Shown piece after piece: positions 48,090 to 59,034 of a stretch of DNA of 64,000 bases (position 1 is its first letter; every line of letters begins with the position of its first letter). The DNA is from Sclerotinia nivalis (Eukaryota > Ascomycota > Leotiomycetes > Helotiales > Sclerotiniaceae): contig JAPEIS010000011.1 in the NCBI GenBank assembly GCA_029531795.1, positions 1,364,001 to 1,428,000 on the forward strand, written 5' to 3'. The notes below the pieces were generated by a model. The model saw nothing but the letters and a program-made list of their open reading frames with translations. It had not been told where the DNA came from and searched no databases. A program made the position numbers and the translations under genes.

Positions 48090-50295
48090 ATGGAGGATAA
48101 TTCATTAAACTTCGATTCACCAGCCCCAGGCAGTAATGCCATACTCGAGCAGCCACCACTTCCCGCAGAGTCTACTTCATCACCAAGTCAAGGGACCACT
48201 GGGCAAACCCAAGCAGCGGAAGGTATAAATCATCACCTATTCACACTATGCGCGATATTTAGCAGCTAACTATCTACAGATATTCCAATGGGTGAAGCTG
48301 GTTCTGTCGATCCAGACATTAAGAAAAGCTCAACTGCGCCTGTCTCGGACAATCCGCTCGATGCGCCTGACGCACCTCGTCCAGAAGCAGATGAGCCCAA
48401 GGATGAGGAGATGGGTAATTCTCAAGCACAAGACGAAGTGAAAGAAAGCAAAGAAGGCGACGGAGAAAATGGAACTACAGATGGACAGGTCGAGAAAACA
48501 AAAGCTTCAATCGAAGCATCAGCAAGGGAACATCTCATATCGCAAACACATTTAACCCTAATACCGAGTTATAGTAATTGGTTCGACATGCGTGTCATTG
48601 CACCCGTCGAGAAGAAGTCTTTGCCGGAGTTCTTCAACAACCGCAATCGCAGCAAGACCCCAGCTGTCTACAAGGATTATCGGGACTTCATGGTCAATAC
48701 CTACCGATTGAACCCAATAGAGTATTTGACCGTGACAGCATGCCGGAGGAATTTGGCAGGAGATGTTTGCGCTATTATGCGTGTTCATGCCTTTCTCGAG
48801 CAATGGGGCTTGATCAATTATCAAGTATGCTACTTCTCACCATTCAAAAGATTACAATCCTTGCTAACGAGTGTAGGTTGACGCACAACAAAGACCTTCC
48901 CAAGTCGGTCCCCCGTTCACCGGCCATTTCAAGGTAATATGCGATACCCCCCGTGGCCTGCAGCCGTGGCAGCCTTCCGCCGATCCGATCGTTCTCCAGG
49001 GCAAGAAACATGAAGATACGGACGCCAAGGCAGTTGCAGAGCCAGCTTCCAAGTCCGACTTGAATCTGCAGATAGGACGCAATATATACGACGCTACTGC
49101 CAAGGAAAACAGACTGAGTGCTGACTCTAAAAAACAAACGAATGGTGAGGCTGCGAGCACCAATGGCACTTCGGATATTGTTCAAAAATCCATCGAGGAC
49201 ATTGTGAAGCCCCCAGTAACGAAAATCCTTTGTTTTGTTTGCGGTGTTGATTGCACTCGTGTTTATTATCATCATATGTCTCCAGCCGACCCGGCAGCTT
49301 CTGGAACCACTAAGGGTAAATCAGATATCTGTTCAAACTGTTTCATGGAAGGTCGATACCCTCACAACCATGCTCGATTACAATACCAAAAGATGGAGAA
49401 TCCAACATATAGCGCCGCTCCTGAACTTGCTCGTGATTGGAGTGATACCGAGGTTCTGCGACTCTTAGAGGCTTTGGAAAGCAACGATGATGACTGGACG
49501 GCAGTTGCAGAGTATGTTGGTACCAGAACTAAAGAAGAATGTGTGGTCAAATTCCTGCAATTTGAAATCGAGGATAAATATATCGATGTTGAGCCAAGCA
49601 GCACCGATAAATCCATCGGTGTTGGTATGTTAGGCCCCGAGAACGGCATGCTTCCTTTCAGTCAAGCGGACAACCCGCTTATGTCTGTGATTGGGTTCCT
49701 GGCAAGTCTTACGGACCCTAAGGTTACGGCAGCTTCAGCTGGTAAAACGGTAGACGCGATGAAGAAAAGTCTACGGGAAAAGATTGAGAAACCCAAAGGA
49801 TCCGAGAAGGGGAACGACAAGGAGGCAGTTTCGGACTCGATGGAGATTGACACTACCGAGTCAACTAAACAATCATTAAATGAGATTGCTGGCTTTCCTT
49901 TGGTTGCTGTCGCCGGTCGTGCTGGTGCCTTGGCATCCCATGAAGAACGCGAAATGACTCGCCTAGTATCAGCCGCCGTCAATATCACATTAACGAAGCT
50001 CGATTTGAAATTGAAGCAATTTAACGAAATGGAGGATATTCTACAAGCGGAGCGAAGGGAGCTAGAAAGAGGCCGTCAGCAACTCTTTTTAGATCGACTG
50101 TCCTTCAAAAAGCGTGTTAGAGATGTACAGGAAGGCCTGAAAACAGCCGCGGCAACGGGCGGAGAACAAGGAATTAAAATGGCTCAAGATGTCATGCAAG
50201 GAGGGGAGAAAATGTCTTTCAATGGTGTTGCAGCTGCCCCAGGAAGCGTACAACCTTTGAGTGCGGAAGGTCAGATCAAGAGTTATGATATTTAG
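48090..50295 (+). CDS. SWI/SNF-RSC complex subunit Swi3/Rsc8 (SWIRM, ZZ-like, SANT)
   Basis: Three exons (48090-48222, 48280-48824, 48877-50295) encode 698 residues. After an acidic disordered N-terminus comes a SWIRM domain at about 129-227 ([20 protein letters not shown] through [14 protein letters not shown]). The second intron joins it to [23 protein letters not shown]-type zinc motif follows near 343-390 ([28 protein letters not shown]). A SANT domain lies near 413-460 ([20 protein letters not shown] with [20 protein letters not shown]). The C-terminal part has a coiled coil ([20 protein letters not shown]). The set matches Swi3/Rsc8/Ssr1-2, scaffold subunits of ATP-dependent chromatin remodellers. 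Whether it serves SWI/SNF, RSC or both cannot be told from sequence alone. Confidence 0.95.
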
Positions 50296-50573
50296 GAATG
50301 GTACTAGCAGGCGGCAAGGAATGAATTGGCTGTAGGTATTACAAGGCGCAATTGGGGTTGAATATGGAATATTTACCGGTCATTGCGTAATAAAACTACG
50401 CATATGTATGTGTTTGTACTTTGAGATCGGGGAGGTGCCTTTATACAAGAGGAGTCTTACGCGTTTACTTTTCCATCTCATCTCGCGTGCTCATGTGTAT
50501 TCTTAAGATAATGAAATGGCACTTATATCATGATTATATATCTCAATTGGTGTAATCCGTATGTATCGTTGCG

Positions 50574-52697
50574 CTAATCGTCGCTATTGTAAACTGCGTA
50601 AGATCTATGCTTGACAACGTCTTCTGGCTCCTCACTTTCGTCGTGGTGGTCGTTCAAACCTCCGGCATTTCCTTTTTTCCGGCCCTTCAAAGTCGGTTCA
50701 TCCATTTCGCCCCATTCACTGCCACTCTCACTAAAATCCCCTTCATTCCTCACGCCTATCCTCGTCCTCATTGGCATCTCATTCCCTTCACGACTCTTTC
50801 TCAACCGCTCCCTCCGTTCTTTCCTGCCAGCTCTTTCCCTATTTCTCACAAACTCCTCCTCGCCAACCATATCCATAACCTCCCATTCACTCCAAAATTC
50901 CCTTTCTCTCCAATCTTCTCCATTATTTTCTCCCTCTAAGTCCATTTTCTTAACAGGTTTCTCTGGCAGCTCTTCATCTTCCGCGGCTTTAAAATCAAGA
51001 GGTGGATCTTGTCCCAATAAATTCCAGATGCGCTGTTCTTCGAATTTACTGACTCGTGCATCAAAGGCGGAAACGTGAGTTTCTAGCGCGTGCTCGTAGG
51101 CTTCCGCTGAGAGATACGATTTGCGTTGGGAGCGTACTTGGGATTGTGATTGTGACTGAGAGGGAGATGAAGATGGAGATCTTTGTGTAAAAGGGTTGTC
51201 GTCAAGATGATCGGAGGTATCGGAACCCGAGGAGGAGTCGATGTCGGTGTCGAGCAGAGAATCGGATGCGGATGTATATACTTCCGATAGATCTTCAGGA
51301 AGATCTACGTGCGGACGACTGCGAGAACGAGATCTGCTCCTCCTTTCATTGTATTCTTTGCGTAGTTCGGTTTCTACGTCTGAGTACGACATCATTGAGT
51401 CGCTCAGATCATCGTCAAGAGAAACAGAGAGATAACTTCTTCTCGGACATTTCACCCAAAATTCATTACTGTTGGCGTCCATTTTTAGAATCTTGGTCGC
51501 AGCTTCCACGTCTTTGATGTTGATATCCGCTGCTTTGGTCTTATTCGAGTCCATGGCTCTCATTCTCGACATTGTGCAGAAAATGACGGTTGAGACGAGA
51601 CGTTTCGTAATACTGACTGTTAAAGAATGGAAATCGTCGAAAGCAGTTGCGCGGATTGCCGGGGTTTCTCTAAGTTCGCCTACCTGCCTCCAATTGTCCT
51701 CCAATCTAGGCTCCGAGGGGTTCATGAACACTCTCTCGGATAATGAAAGCCAGTTTTTGAGGTGTAGAAGGCGAACTGCTGGTAGCAAATACTGTATATC
51801 CTCGTCGTCTTTGGTCGTGCTCACACTACGTTTTTTTTCTAGTGATTTGCTCACTTCTTCGGTCAAAAGCCAATATTTACCCCATTTAGCCTCCTCGACA
51901 TCTTCCTCATATAGCTCTTGTCGTAAAGCTAGCCCGTCCGCAGCTCGCTCCATAATATCGCAGCATTCTGGAGTAAATTCCGCCGCAATTGGATACTCTG
52001 TAACATCCAACAGTCGTGCATCATATATTTTCTTTTCCTTTAACTCTTGGCGTAGTAGTTGCATATATTCTTGCACCTCAACTTCCGACTTGCTCCCAAT
52101 GCGTGCAGCAATAGCTCTTACATTATCTCTACCCAACCTTGACAATCCAGTAAAGAACAAGTCCTTCTCCTCCGTAGACCAAACAGAACAGCCAATCTGG
52201 CTGCTTTCCAATGGAATATTGTCCTCGAGAATTGACCTCGCTCCTGCATCATAAATTTCATTGTTCAGAAGGTTGCGATAATCCTTGCTGTAAAATCCTT
52301 TGACACGTTTTGCCCTCGCCAAATTTCCGTTCGTTCGCTCTAGCTTTCGCTTTTTGGATCTGGTATGGCAGGTTCTTCTCGATGGTATGGGAATATCTTC
52401 CATTTCAGGAGGTTCAAACGTAGCTGCCCATCTGAGGGCATCTGCACTTATCCATTCATCCGTATATTTGTTATCTGGATTTGGATTTGCTAGAGAAGTC
52501 GAATAAGAATCACTCTCTCCTTCCGAATGTACATTGTCTTCATCCTTCCTTCCCTCAATTCGAGAAACGCCTGCTTGCGCTCCTTTGTCATGTGATATTT
52601 GCTCATAATCGCTGTCAGAATTCTCATAGGCTGACCCTGAATCTGGTTCAGGAATATCAAATGGGCCTTCAAAAGGATCAGAATTGTTAGGATCCAT
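50574..52697 (-). CDS. rrn5: RNA polymerase I upstream activation factor subunit Rrn5-like (SANT)
   Basis: One exon encodes 707 residues. The N-terminal 110 residues are acidic and disordered, followed by a basic cluster (RRTCHTRSKKRKLERTNGNL). A SANT/Myb-like domain lies near 168-215 (SVWSTEEKDLFFTGLSRLGR, then IAARIGSKSEVEVQEYMQLL), the hallmark of the Rrn5 family. The middle region (FTPECCDIMERAADGLALRQ, then EEAKWGKYWLLTEEVSKSLE) is conserved-looking. The C-terminus is low-complexity and acidic with SRSRSRSR and SQSQSQSQ runs. Yeast Rrn5 is part of UAF, which binds the rDNA promoter for polymerase I initiation. The gene is divergent from irc3, about 315 bp between the preferred starts. 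The assignment rests on the SANT motif and overall layout. Confidence 0.85.
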   Translation of the reverse strand: MDPNNSDPFEGPFDIPEPDSGSAYENSDSDYEQISHDKGAQAGVSRIEGRKDEDNVHSEGESDSYSTSLANPNPDNKYTDEWISADALRWAATFEPPEMEDIPIPSRRTCHTRSKKRKLERTNGNLARAKRVKGFYSKDYRNLLNNEIYDAGARSILEDNIPLESSQIGCSVWSTEEKDLFFTGLSRLGRDNVRAIAARIGSKSEVEVQEYMQLLRQELKEKKIYDARLLDVTEYPIAAEFTPECCDIMERAADGLALRQELYEEDVEEAKWGKYWLLTEEVSKSLEKKRSVSTTKDDEDIQYLLPAVRLLHLKNWLSLSERVFMNPSEPRLEDNWRQVGELRETPAIRATAFDDFHSLTVSITKRLVSTVIFCTMSRMRAMDSNKTKAADINIKDVEAATKILKMDANSNEFWVKCPRRSYLSVSLDDDLSDSMMSYSDVETELRKEYNERRSRSRSRSRPHVDLPEDLSEVYTSASDSLLDTDIDSSSGSDTSDHLDDNPFTQRSPSSSPSQSQSQSQVRSQRKSYLSAEAYEHALETHVSAFDARVSKFEEQRIWNLLGQDPPLDFKAAEDEELPEKPVKKMDLEGENNGEDWREREFWSEWEVMDMVGEEEFVRNRERAGRKERRERLRKSREGNEMPMRTRIGVRNEGDFSESGSEWGEMDEPTLKGRKKGNAGGLNDHHDESEEPEDVVKHRSYAVYNSDD

Positions 52698-52931
52698 ATG
52701 GGCTATCGATCTTCAAAGCGTATTAATCGATAAAGGTTTTGTTCTCCTCTCGCCCACATAGTTCGAGTTTCGAACATGAATAATTGCGCTTTGGTAAATT
52801 TTATTTGTTTTTTTTGAAAAGCAAAAAATCAGAATGAAATTGAAGAAAATTGGCACTGACCGTAATGTGGCGCTATACTTCGTCGATGTCACTAGCCACA
52901 TACACGGGGATGATGTTACTGGAGTAAGAAC

Positions 52932-55073
52932 ATGGATTGCAGCCACAGGCGTCTATCGCGCTTAAAATCCATCAGAAGTGACATCAATCTATTATCGCAG
53001 TTGCAGAACAACATGCCTCCTACTTCGAGAGGACCATTAAGCCTTTTTTCAAGGTCATGGCGACCAATAAGATTACCAAACTCCGTCAGAAATTATGCAC
53101 GAGCTGCCGCCATTCCTAAGGTGCAAAGGGCGGCTGTGGCGAGCCCTCGTCAACCCATTGTTTTGAGGGAATACCAGGAAGAATGTATTCAAGCAGTACT
53201 TTCTCATATAAACCAAGGCCATAAACGTATGGGTATATCTTTAGCTACCGGAAGTGGGAAGACTGTAAGTACATTCATGGCGAGTATCACTATCTACCTT
53301 TACTCATTAGATTTGCAGGTGATCTTTACACAATTGATTGATCGAGTTCAACCGCACGCTAAGATTGCAACCCAAACACTAATCTTGGCTCACCGACAAG
53401 AACTGGTCGAGCAAGCAGCTCGTCATTGTGAAAATGCTTACCCAGACAAACGAATTGAGATAGAGATGGGGAAAATGCATGCTAGTGGATATGCAGACAT
53501 CACTGTGGGAAGTATTCAAAGTATTGGATCTGGTGGCCGGATCGAAAAGTTCGACCCTACTCGTTTCAAGCTGATACTTGTTGACGAAGCACATCATATC
53601 GTTGCACCACAGTACTTGAAGACTTTGGCTCATTTTGGTCTCTCCGAAAAGCGGGAGAGCTCCCCTACTCTCGTAGGCGTCTCGGCTACTTTGTCTCGTA
53701 CTGATGGATTGAGGTTAGGCGCTGCTCTTGATCAGATTGTGTATCACAAAGATTATATTGATATGATTGAAGATAATTGGTTATCTGGGGTCATCTTCAC
53801 TACCGTGCAATCGAAGGCTGATGTTTCTTCCGTGAGGAAGGGTCCGAATGGAGATTTTCAGACTGGAGAATTATCGCAGGTTGTCAACACCGATGAAATC
53901 AACGAACTCACCGTGCGGAGTTGGTTTGCAAAGGCCAAAGGAAGAAAATCGACAATAGTCTTCTGTGTCGATCTTGCTCACGTGGGAGGATTGACCAACA
54001 AGTTCCGTGAACATGGAATTGATGCACAATTCGTGACAGGTGATACTCCAAAGATTGAGCGGAGTACAAGACTCGATGCTTTCAGGAACGGTGAGTTTCC
54101 AGTGTTGATTAATTGCGGAGTCTTTACTGAGGGGACTGATATTCCGAATATCGACTGTGTGTTATTGGCAAGACCTACTAAATCGCGCAATTTGCTCGTT
54201 CAAATGATTGGTCGGGGTATGAGATTACATCATGGGAAGGAGAATTGTCACATCATTGACATGGTTGCCACACTCTCGACTGGTATTGTAACGACGCCAA
54301 CCCTCTTTGGCCTTGATCCTTCCGAACTCATTGACGAAGCGAAACCAGATGATATGAAGTCTCTCAAAGAACGAAAGGAAGAGGAAGAGGAGAGAAAAAG
54401 AAAGGCTGAAGAAGTGGTAGCCAAAGGTCCGCCGACATCCGCAAGCTTTAACATCAGGACTGTGAGCTTTACCGATTATGATTCTGTCTATGACCTCATC
54501 GAGGATACCTCTGAAGAACGACATATCAGAGCGATCTCCCCTTTTGCATGGGTATGTGTTGGTTCGGACAAATATGTTTTGAGTAGCACAAATGGGTCTC
54601 ACATAAAGATTGAGAAAGTGCTCGAAGGGCAGAAAGAGAAATTCACCGTTACCGAGACCATTGCTTTGGCAAGTCTAGGGGCTTCCAGGTCAAAATCACC
54701 ATTCGCAAAGCCGCGCCAACTTGTCACTACAGAAACCATGTTAGATGCCGTTCATGCGGCTGATACTTATGCGGCCAAAAGATTCCCTATCCGAGTTATC
54801 ACTCGAAGGGTTGCCTGGAGAAATGGACCTGCTACAGAAGGGCAATTGACGTTCCTTAATAAGCTCCGTCCACAAGACGATCAATTAACCTCTGCAGACC
54901 TTACGAAAGGCAAGGCAGGGGATATGATCACAAAACTTAAGCATGGCGCCAGGGGAAGATTCTCGAGTTTGGAGGCAGAGAGAAGACGAGCCGGTAAATC
55001 GCAGTTGAAGCTAAAGCAGGACGCAGTTTTAGCAGAGAGACAAAAGGTTAGTGTTGGGCCTCTAATGAGCTGA
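52932..55073 (+). CDS. irc3: Mitochondrial DEAD/DEAH helicase Irc3
   Basis: Exons end at 53264 and resume at 53319. The preferred start is the ATG at 53013 (context AACAACATGCC), giving 668 residues; an in-frame ATG at 52932 would give 695. The N-terminus is an Arg/Ser-rich mitochondrial presequence ([20 protein letters not shown]). Superfamily 2 motifs are complete: [10 protein letters not shown] (Walker A), [13 protein letters not shown] (Ia), LILVDEAHH (II), [13 protein letters not shown] (III), [20 protein letters not shown] (IV), [16 protein letters not shown] (V) and MIGRGMRLH (VI). A long charged C-terminal part follows. Irc3 is a double-strand DNA translocase that maintains mitochondrial DNA in yeast. 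The 54-bp intron follows Walker A directly and is itself open in frame, so a retained form would carry 18 extra residues. The spliced form is clearly the family-like one. Confidence 0.93.
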   Translation: MDCSHRRLSRLKSIRSDINLLSQLQNNMPPTSRGPLSLFSRSWRPIRLPNSVRNYARAAAIPKVQRAAVASPRQPIVLREYQEECIQAVLSHINQGHKRMGISLATGSGKTVSTFMASITIYLYSLDLQVIFTQLIDRVQPHAKIATQTLILAHRQELVEQAARHCENAYPDKRIEIEMGKMHASGYADITVGSIQSIGSGGRIEKFDPTRFKLILVDEAHHIVAPQYLKTLAHFGLSEKRESSPTLVGVSATLSRTDGLRLGAALDQIVYHKDYIDMIEDNWLSGVIFTTVQSKADVSSVRKGPNGDFQTGELSQVVNTDEINELTVRSWFAKAKGRKSTIVFCVDLAHVGGLTNKFREHGIDAQFVTGDTPKIERSTRLDAFRNGEFPVLINCGVFTEGTDIPNIDCVLLARPTKSRNLLVQMIGRGMRLHHGKENCHIIDMVATLSTGIVTTPTLFGLDPSELIDEAKPDDMKSLKERKEEEEERKRKAEEVVAKGPPTSASFNIRTVSFTDYDSVYDLIEDTSEERHIRAISPFAWVCVGSDKYVLSSTNGSHIKIEKVLEGQKEKFTVTETIALASLGASRSKSPFAKPRQLVTTETMLDAVHAADTYAAKRFPIRVITRRVAWRNGPATEGQLTFLNKLRPQDDQLTSADLTKGKAGDMITKLKHGARGRFSSLEAERRRAGKSQLKLKQDAVLAERQKVSVGPLMS

Positions 55074-56030
55074 GGAGCCAACAGCCATTGGTTTGCATGA
55101 TATTTCTGTTACTCTGTAAATTATGTAGCAATATCATTACATTGTTGTCCCTTATACTTAGTTATGATTGCGTGAATTTAATACTTGATCTTTCATCGCA
55201 CCTTCTGTTCTTGCTCATGTAAAGCTCTTGCCATTATTTTAAACATGGAAACTTCATATTTCTTTCAACAATCTGTGGAAACCAAGCTACTGTATCACAC
55301 TGCTTTGATTTATTTTTGTCCTCAACCATTAATGCAAAAAGAGTTTTTTCCTTTTGCCAATTAAATTATTTATTCACTTCAGCTTATTCATTCCTTCATC
55401 TTTACAATCCACTTAATAGATCGTTTATAGTCCCAAATATGGCAACTATATAATTACTATACCATATCTCAATATCTCGACAGCTAGAATTCAGTCTGCA
55501 CCTACAGTTTACTGTACAGTACTTACCCAGATAATCCGAATTCCCATTTGTATTTATATATTAACAATTTCTTTGGTCATCATCTTCCTGATTCTACCTT
55601 CCATCATTCTTTTTCATCAACACCAACAAGTTCTTTAAGGAAACATCAACCCAACTCCCTTACAATACAACTCAGATACAATTCTTTTTTTACATTAACC
55701 TTGACAGGCTACATACCAGCAATCTACCAATCATATTCCTTCTGAGTCGGTGGCTTATTGAAGGTTCTCATTCATCTCAAAGTAAAATATTAAGTAAGTT
55801 TTCTCCCTTGTACTAAGATATTGAATTGAGATGCTGTCAAATTTACCTAGGCATGACGTACTAAAAGATAGAAAAGAAATTAACTTTTACCTTACTCTAG
55901 GTACTTTTCATGGTATTAATGATTTTTGAGACAATCTTTTTCAACACTAAATAATACAAAGAGAAAGATATATTTGGTTTTTTGCTTCCATCCACATCAT
56001 TTCAGTTGGTTTCTTGCAGACTCTTTCACT
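55074..56030. other. Intergenic region and leader of the next gene
   Basis: About 1 kb of AT-rich DNA between irc3 and the next plus-strand gene. The 3' part looks like a transcribed leader: it holds a GTAAGT donor-like site near 55793 and several CAG acceptors before the ATG at 56031, so a 5' UTR intron is possible. No coding gene was seen. Confidence 0.5.
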
Positions 56031-57729
56031 ATGGATAAGTCTGGAATGTTACCTTCCTATGGTTCAATCTGCTTCGACAATGAAAATGAAATCAGACCAG
56101 CTCCGTTTCCTAGGAATAATGAAGATTCAACTAAGGATACCTCTCCAGGTTCTCAAGCTGTGGCCTCGGAAAGTAGACACTCAGATGATTATAGATATCT
56201 AGGCCTCCGACCTCAATATTATTCGAAACAAGATTCGAATTCAAGTGCCTTGCACAGCAGCTTCCACCCGAATCCAGAGAAGGTTGTGCCTCTTACACAA
56301 AGAATTATGAGCGGCACCGGCAAGAACCCTTACACAGGTCAAGTTATCAACTATACCTATATCGAGTACAAGGCGGATACAATACCCATCAAGGGCTTCG
56401 TCTGTCCGCGAGCACCTGAGCAAATTGAACTTCCTGCTTCAAAGCCAAAGGAGCCAGTAGAACCGTGGAAGATTTTTCCTCCGCCAGCAAATGCTGCCTA
56501 TACAGGAATGGAAAAGATCGAGGAGGACTATGATCCTCAACAATATGATGTTTTTGATGCTGCTCTTGATGGAGCTGAACTTGCTATCAAGAATACACCA
56601 TCTCCCCAAAAGTCTGCGCTTGCTGGAGCTACTAGGCGTACTAGGCGAAGACTGTCGGTTGGTGGTATAGTAGCCACGGGAATAGACTTTACACAAAAGG
56701 CATGGGTAGAATATGAACCTTCAGCTATTGGTGAGATCTACAGCGGGTAAGACAACTAATTTTTATTTATTTGGGAGATCCATCAGCTATGATTCATACT
56801 ATATATTCCTCCTTAAGCTCTTACTAATACACAATTACTAACATACTGGTCCTAACAGAGATGAACAAAAGGCCGACTTCATCAGAAATTTAGACGAAGG
56901 AGCACAAATCGAATACTGCAAAAAATGCAAAGAGCGCCACATCCCACCCGGCTCCACCCTCACACTACCTGAACGCGACACCTGCGGAGCATATCTACCC
57001 GAATGGTTTCCAACCAAAGGAATCCACAAACCATGGACCAGCTTCATCGAAATGGTCAATCACTGGGTCTGTCTCAATGAAATCGACCAAGGATATAATC
57101 ACAAAGAGAACCCAGAACGCCACTTATGGAATCTAGAGTTTCATGAAAATCACGACAAATGGAAACAGGTAGGACGAGCCAAGGGACGCGGAGGCTGGTG
57201 GAAATGTAGAAGTGGACCAGGAGCTACGTATGCGGAAAAATCGTGTCGGGTTTGTACATCCAAAGATGCTATCTACAGGGAAAATGAAGTGCGAACTCAG
57301 AAACTCAAACCGAGCGCCTTACACAGCAAACAGAATATCGAAAATTGGATTCGGAAGATGGTCAAGGAGGGTGGACGGAGAGATAAAGAAGTCGCGTTGG
57401 CTATGTGGCGTACGAATGGTATTCCGCAACATTACGGTCCGAAGGTTTCGAGGAATGGTATGTACCCGCTTACGGAGGGTACACGATTGATTACTACGGG
57501 GGTTCCGGCGTCGGCATCGCGAACTTTGCTTTTGCCCGAGCAGATGTTTTCGGAGAGATTGTTTAGGGGGAATGGGAAGTCTGCGGCGGGTCTTCAGTCG
57601 ATTGATGAAGCGTTGGAAATTATGGGTGGTAAGAGTCGGATGGGATCACCTGTTTCATCGACGGATCGACTTGATGTTCCGAGGATTGTTGTGCAGGGTA
57701 GTGCGTTGAGTTTTTCTACTTCTTCGTGA
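56031..57729 (+). CDS. Unrecognised protein with paired-Cys motifs
   Basis: Two exons (56031-56746 and 56859-57729) encode 528 residues. The frame is open further upstream, but 56031 is the first ATG in it (MDKSGMLPSYGSICFDNENE). The 112-bp intron has GTAAGA, ACTAAC and CAG, and restores GEIYSGDEQKAD. The N-terminal half is polar and Pro-rich with TRRTRRRLSV near residue 210. The second half has a compact Cys-containing region: EYCKKCKERHIPPG near 255, WWKCRSGPG near 340 and KSCRVCTSKDA near 352. With nearby Trp-rich segments (HKPWTSFIEMVNHWVC) this could bind a metal. I do not recognise a family; a Leotiomycete-restricted protein is my guess. The gene structure is well supported by splice sites. 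Confidence 0.82.
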
Positions 57730-59034
57730 TATCCTCTTGTTATTTGTGGTTTATTTTCAGTTGGGTTTGGGTTTGGATGGCCTTTTTATGGAGGTGCTCG
57801 AGAGTCATACTTTTAGTTTCCATACAAACAAAAGTCCTTGGGCGTTTTTCCATATACAAGCGTATGATGGTAGCGGACATTCGGATTTCCGATATCGAAA
57901 TAGATCAGGCAGGACAACGGGGATTTCACTCCATTTAACGGCATGACACGGCACGGCACTGCACGCACACTTTGTACGCTGGTCAGGTAGGCACAGGAAT
58001 CAGGCATTCTTTAGTGCTACCGGTACAGTTTTTCCTTTTACACTCTCATGTTTTCACACTCACCCTTTCACGCAATAAACAAAATACAGGATTCGGCAAC
58101 AGGCGACATGGCAAAAAAAAGACTATGGGAATATGCGAATATGGTTTGGGTTTGGGCGTCTACGCATATGGGTATGGATATGACCAGGTCAGATCAGGCT
58201 ACAAAAACCATAAAACAAGAAACAAGCAAGAAGCAATAAACAAAATGGGCGGGAAGGGTTTTCAATTTTTGATGTCAAGAATGTGTTTTCAATATACGCC
58301 CTGGTGGTTGGTTGAATAGCGTTTCGTTCCTTGGGGATTGTATTTTGTGGTTGTTGTTGTTGTTGTGGTATTGTTGATGTTGCGTTGATGCATGTTGGGT
58401 TGGGTTGGGTTGCTCAACGATACAGCAACATAGTAGACAAGGGAGGAGATTTGGGTTGGGTTCTGGGTCTGCGATGTTGTGGTGGATGGTGGATGATTGA
58501 TGATGGATTATGATGGGTTTGGTATTGGGTTTCGTATTGGGTTTGGATTGGTAAAATTCTCACTTAGTTTGTTATAGCTAGCCAGTCTGTCAGTCTGTCT
58601 GTCTGCTTAACAGGATACGATAGGGTTAACGGAATGAAATATGATGAATGTATGAATGTATGTGAGTCCTATTAGGATATTGAATCTGGTGTTATATGGC
58701 GTTTTTGTGAATGATGGCTTGACTTGCGTAATGAATGAATGAGTGAGTTGGGTTGATTAACCTCGTATAACCATTCTCTCTCCTGAGGATTTAAAATGCA
58801 AGTCATTTCGTATTGCTAGGTACTTTTCAATCACCAAAGGAAAATTATGTTTCAAGTTCACAGGTAAGTAGGAAGTTCATTCATCAATCTAAACTAATCA
58901 TGATTTGATGTATCGTATCGTAGCGCAATACTTAGTATGCTTATTTTTTCTCACCCTTGCCTTTGCCCTTGCCGTCGTTATCGTCGTAATGATCTTCCGT
59001 CCTCAAATCTCCCCTTTACCCTCCTTCACACCTC
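57730..59034. other. 1.3-kb spacer between convergent genes
   Basis: Between the unknown gene (plus) and glycogen phosphorylase (minus). It is rich in GGGTTG and TTTGGG-like simple sequence on the plus strand (about 57750-58560), with TGTTGTTGT and GTCTGTCT runs. No coding gene was supported. Confidence 0.55.

Noticed and set aside
53265..53318. Treating the Irc3 frame as one exon because it is open
   Set aside because: The segment has a consensus GTAAGT donor and CAG acceptor, and removing it restores the family sequence directly after GSGKT.
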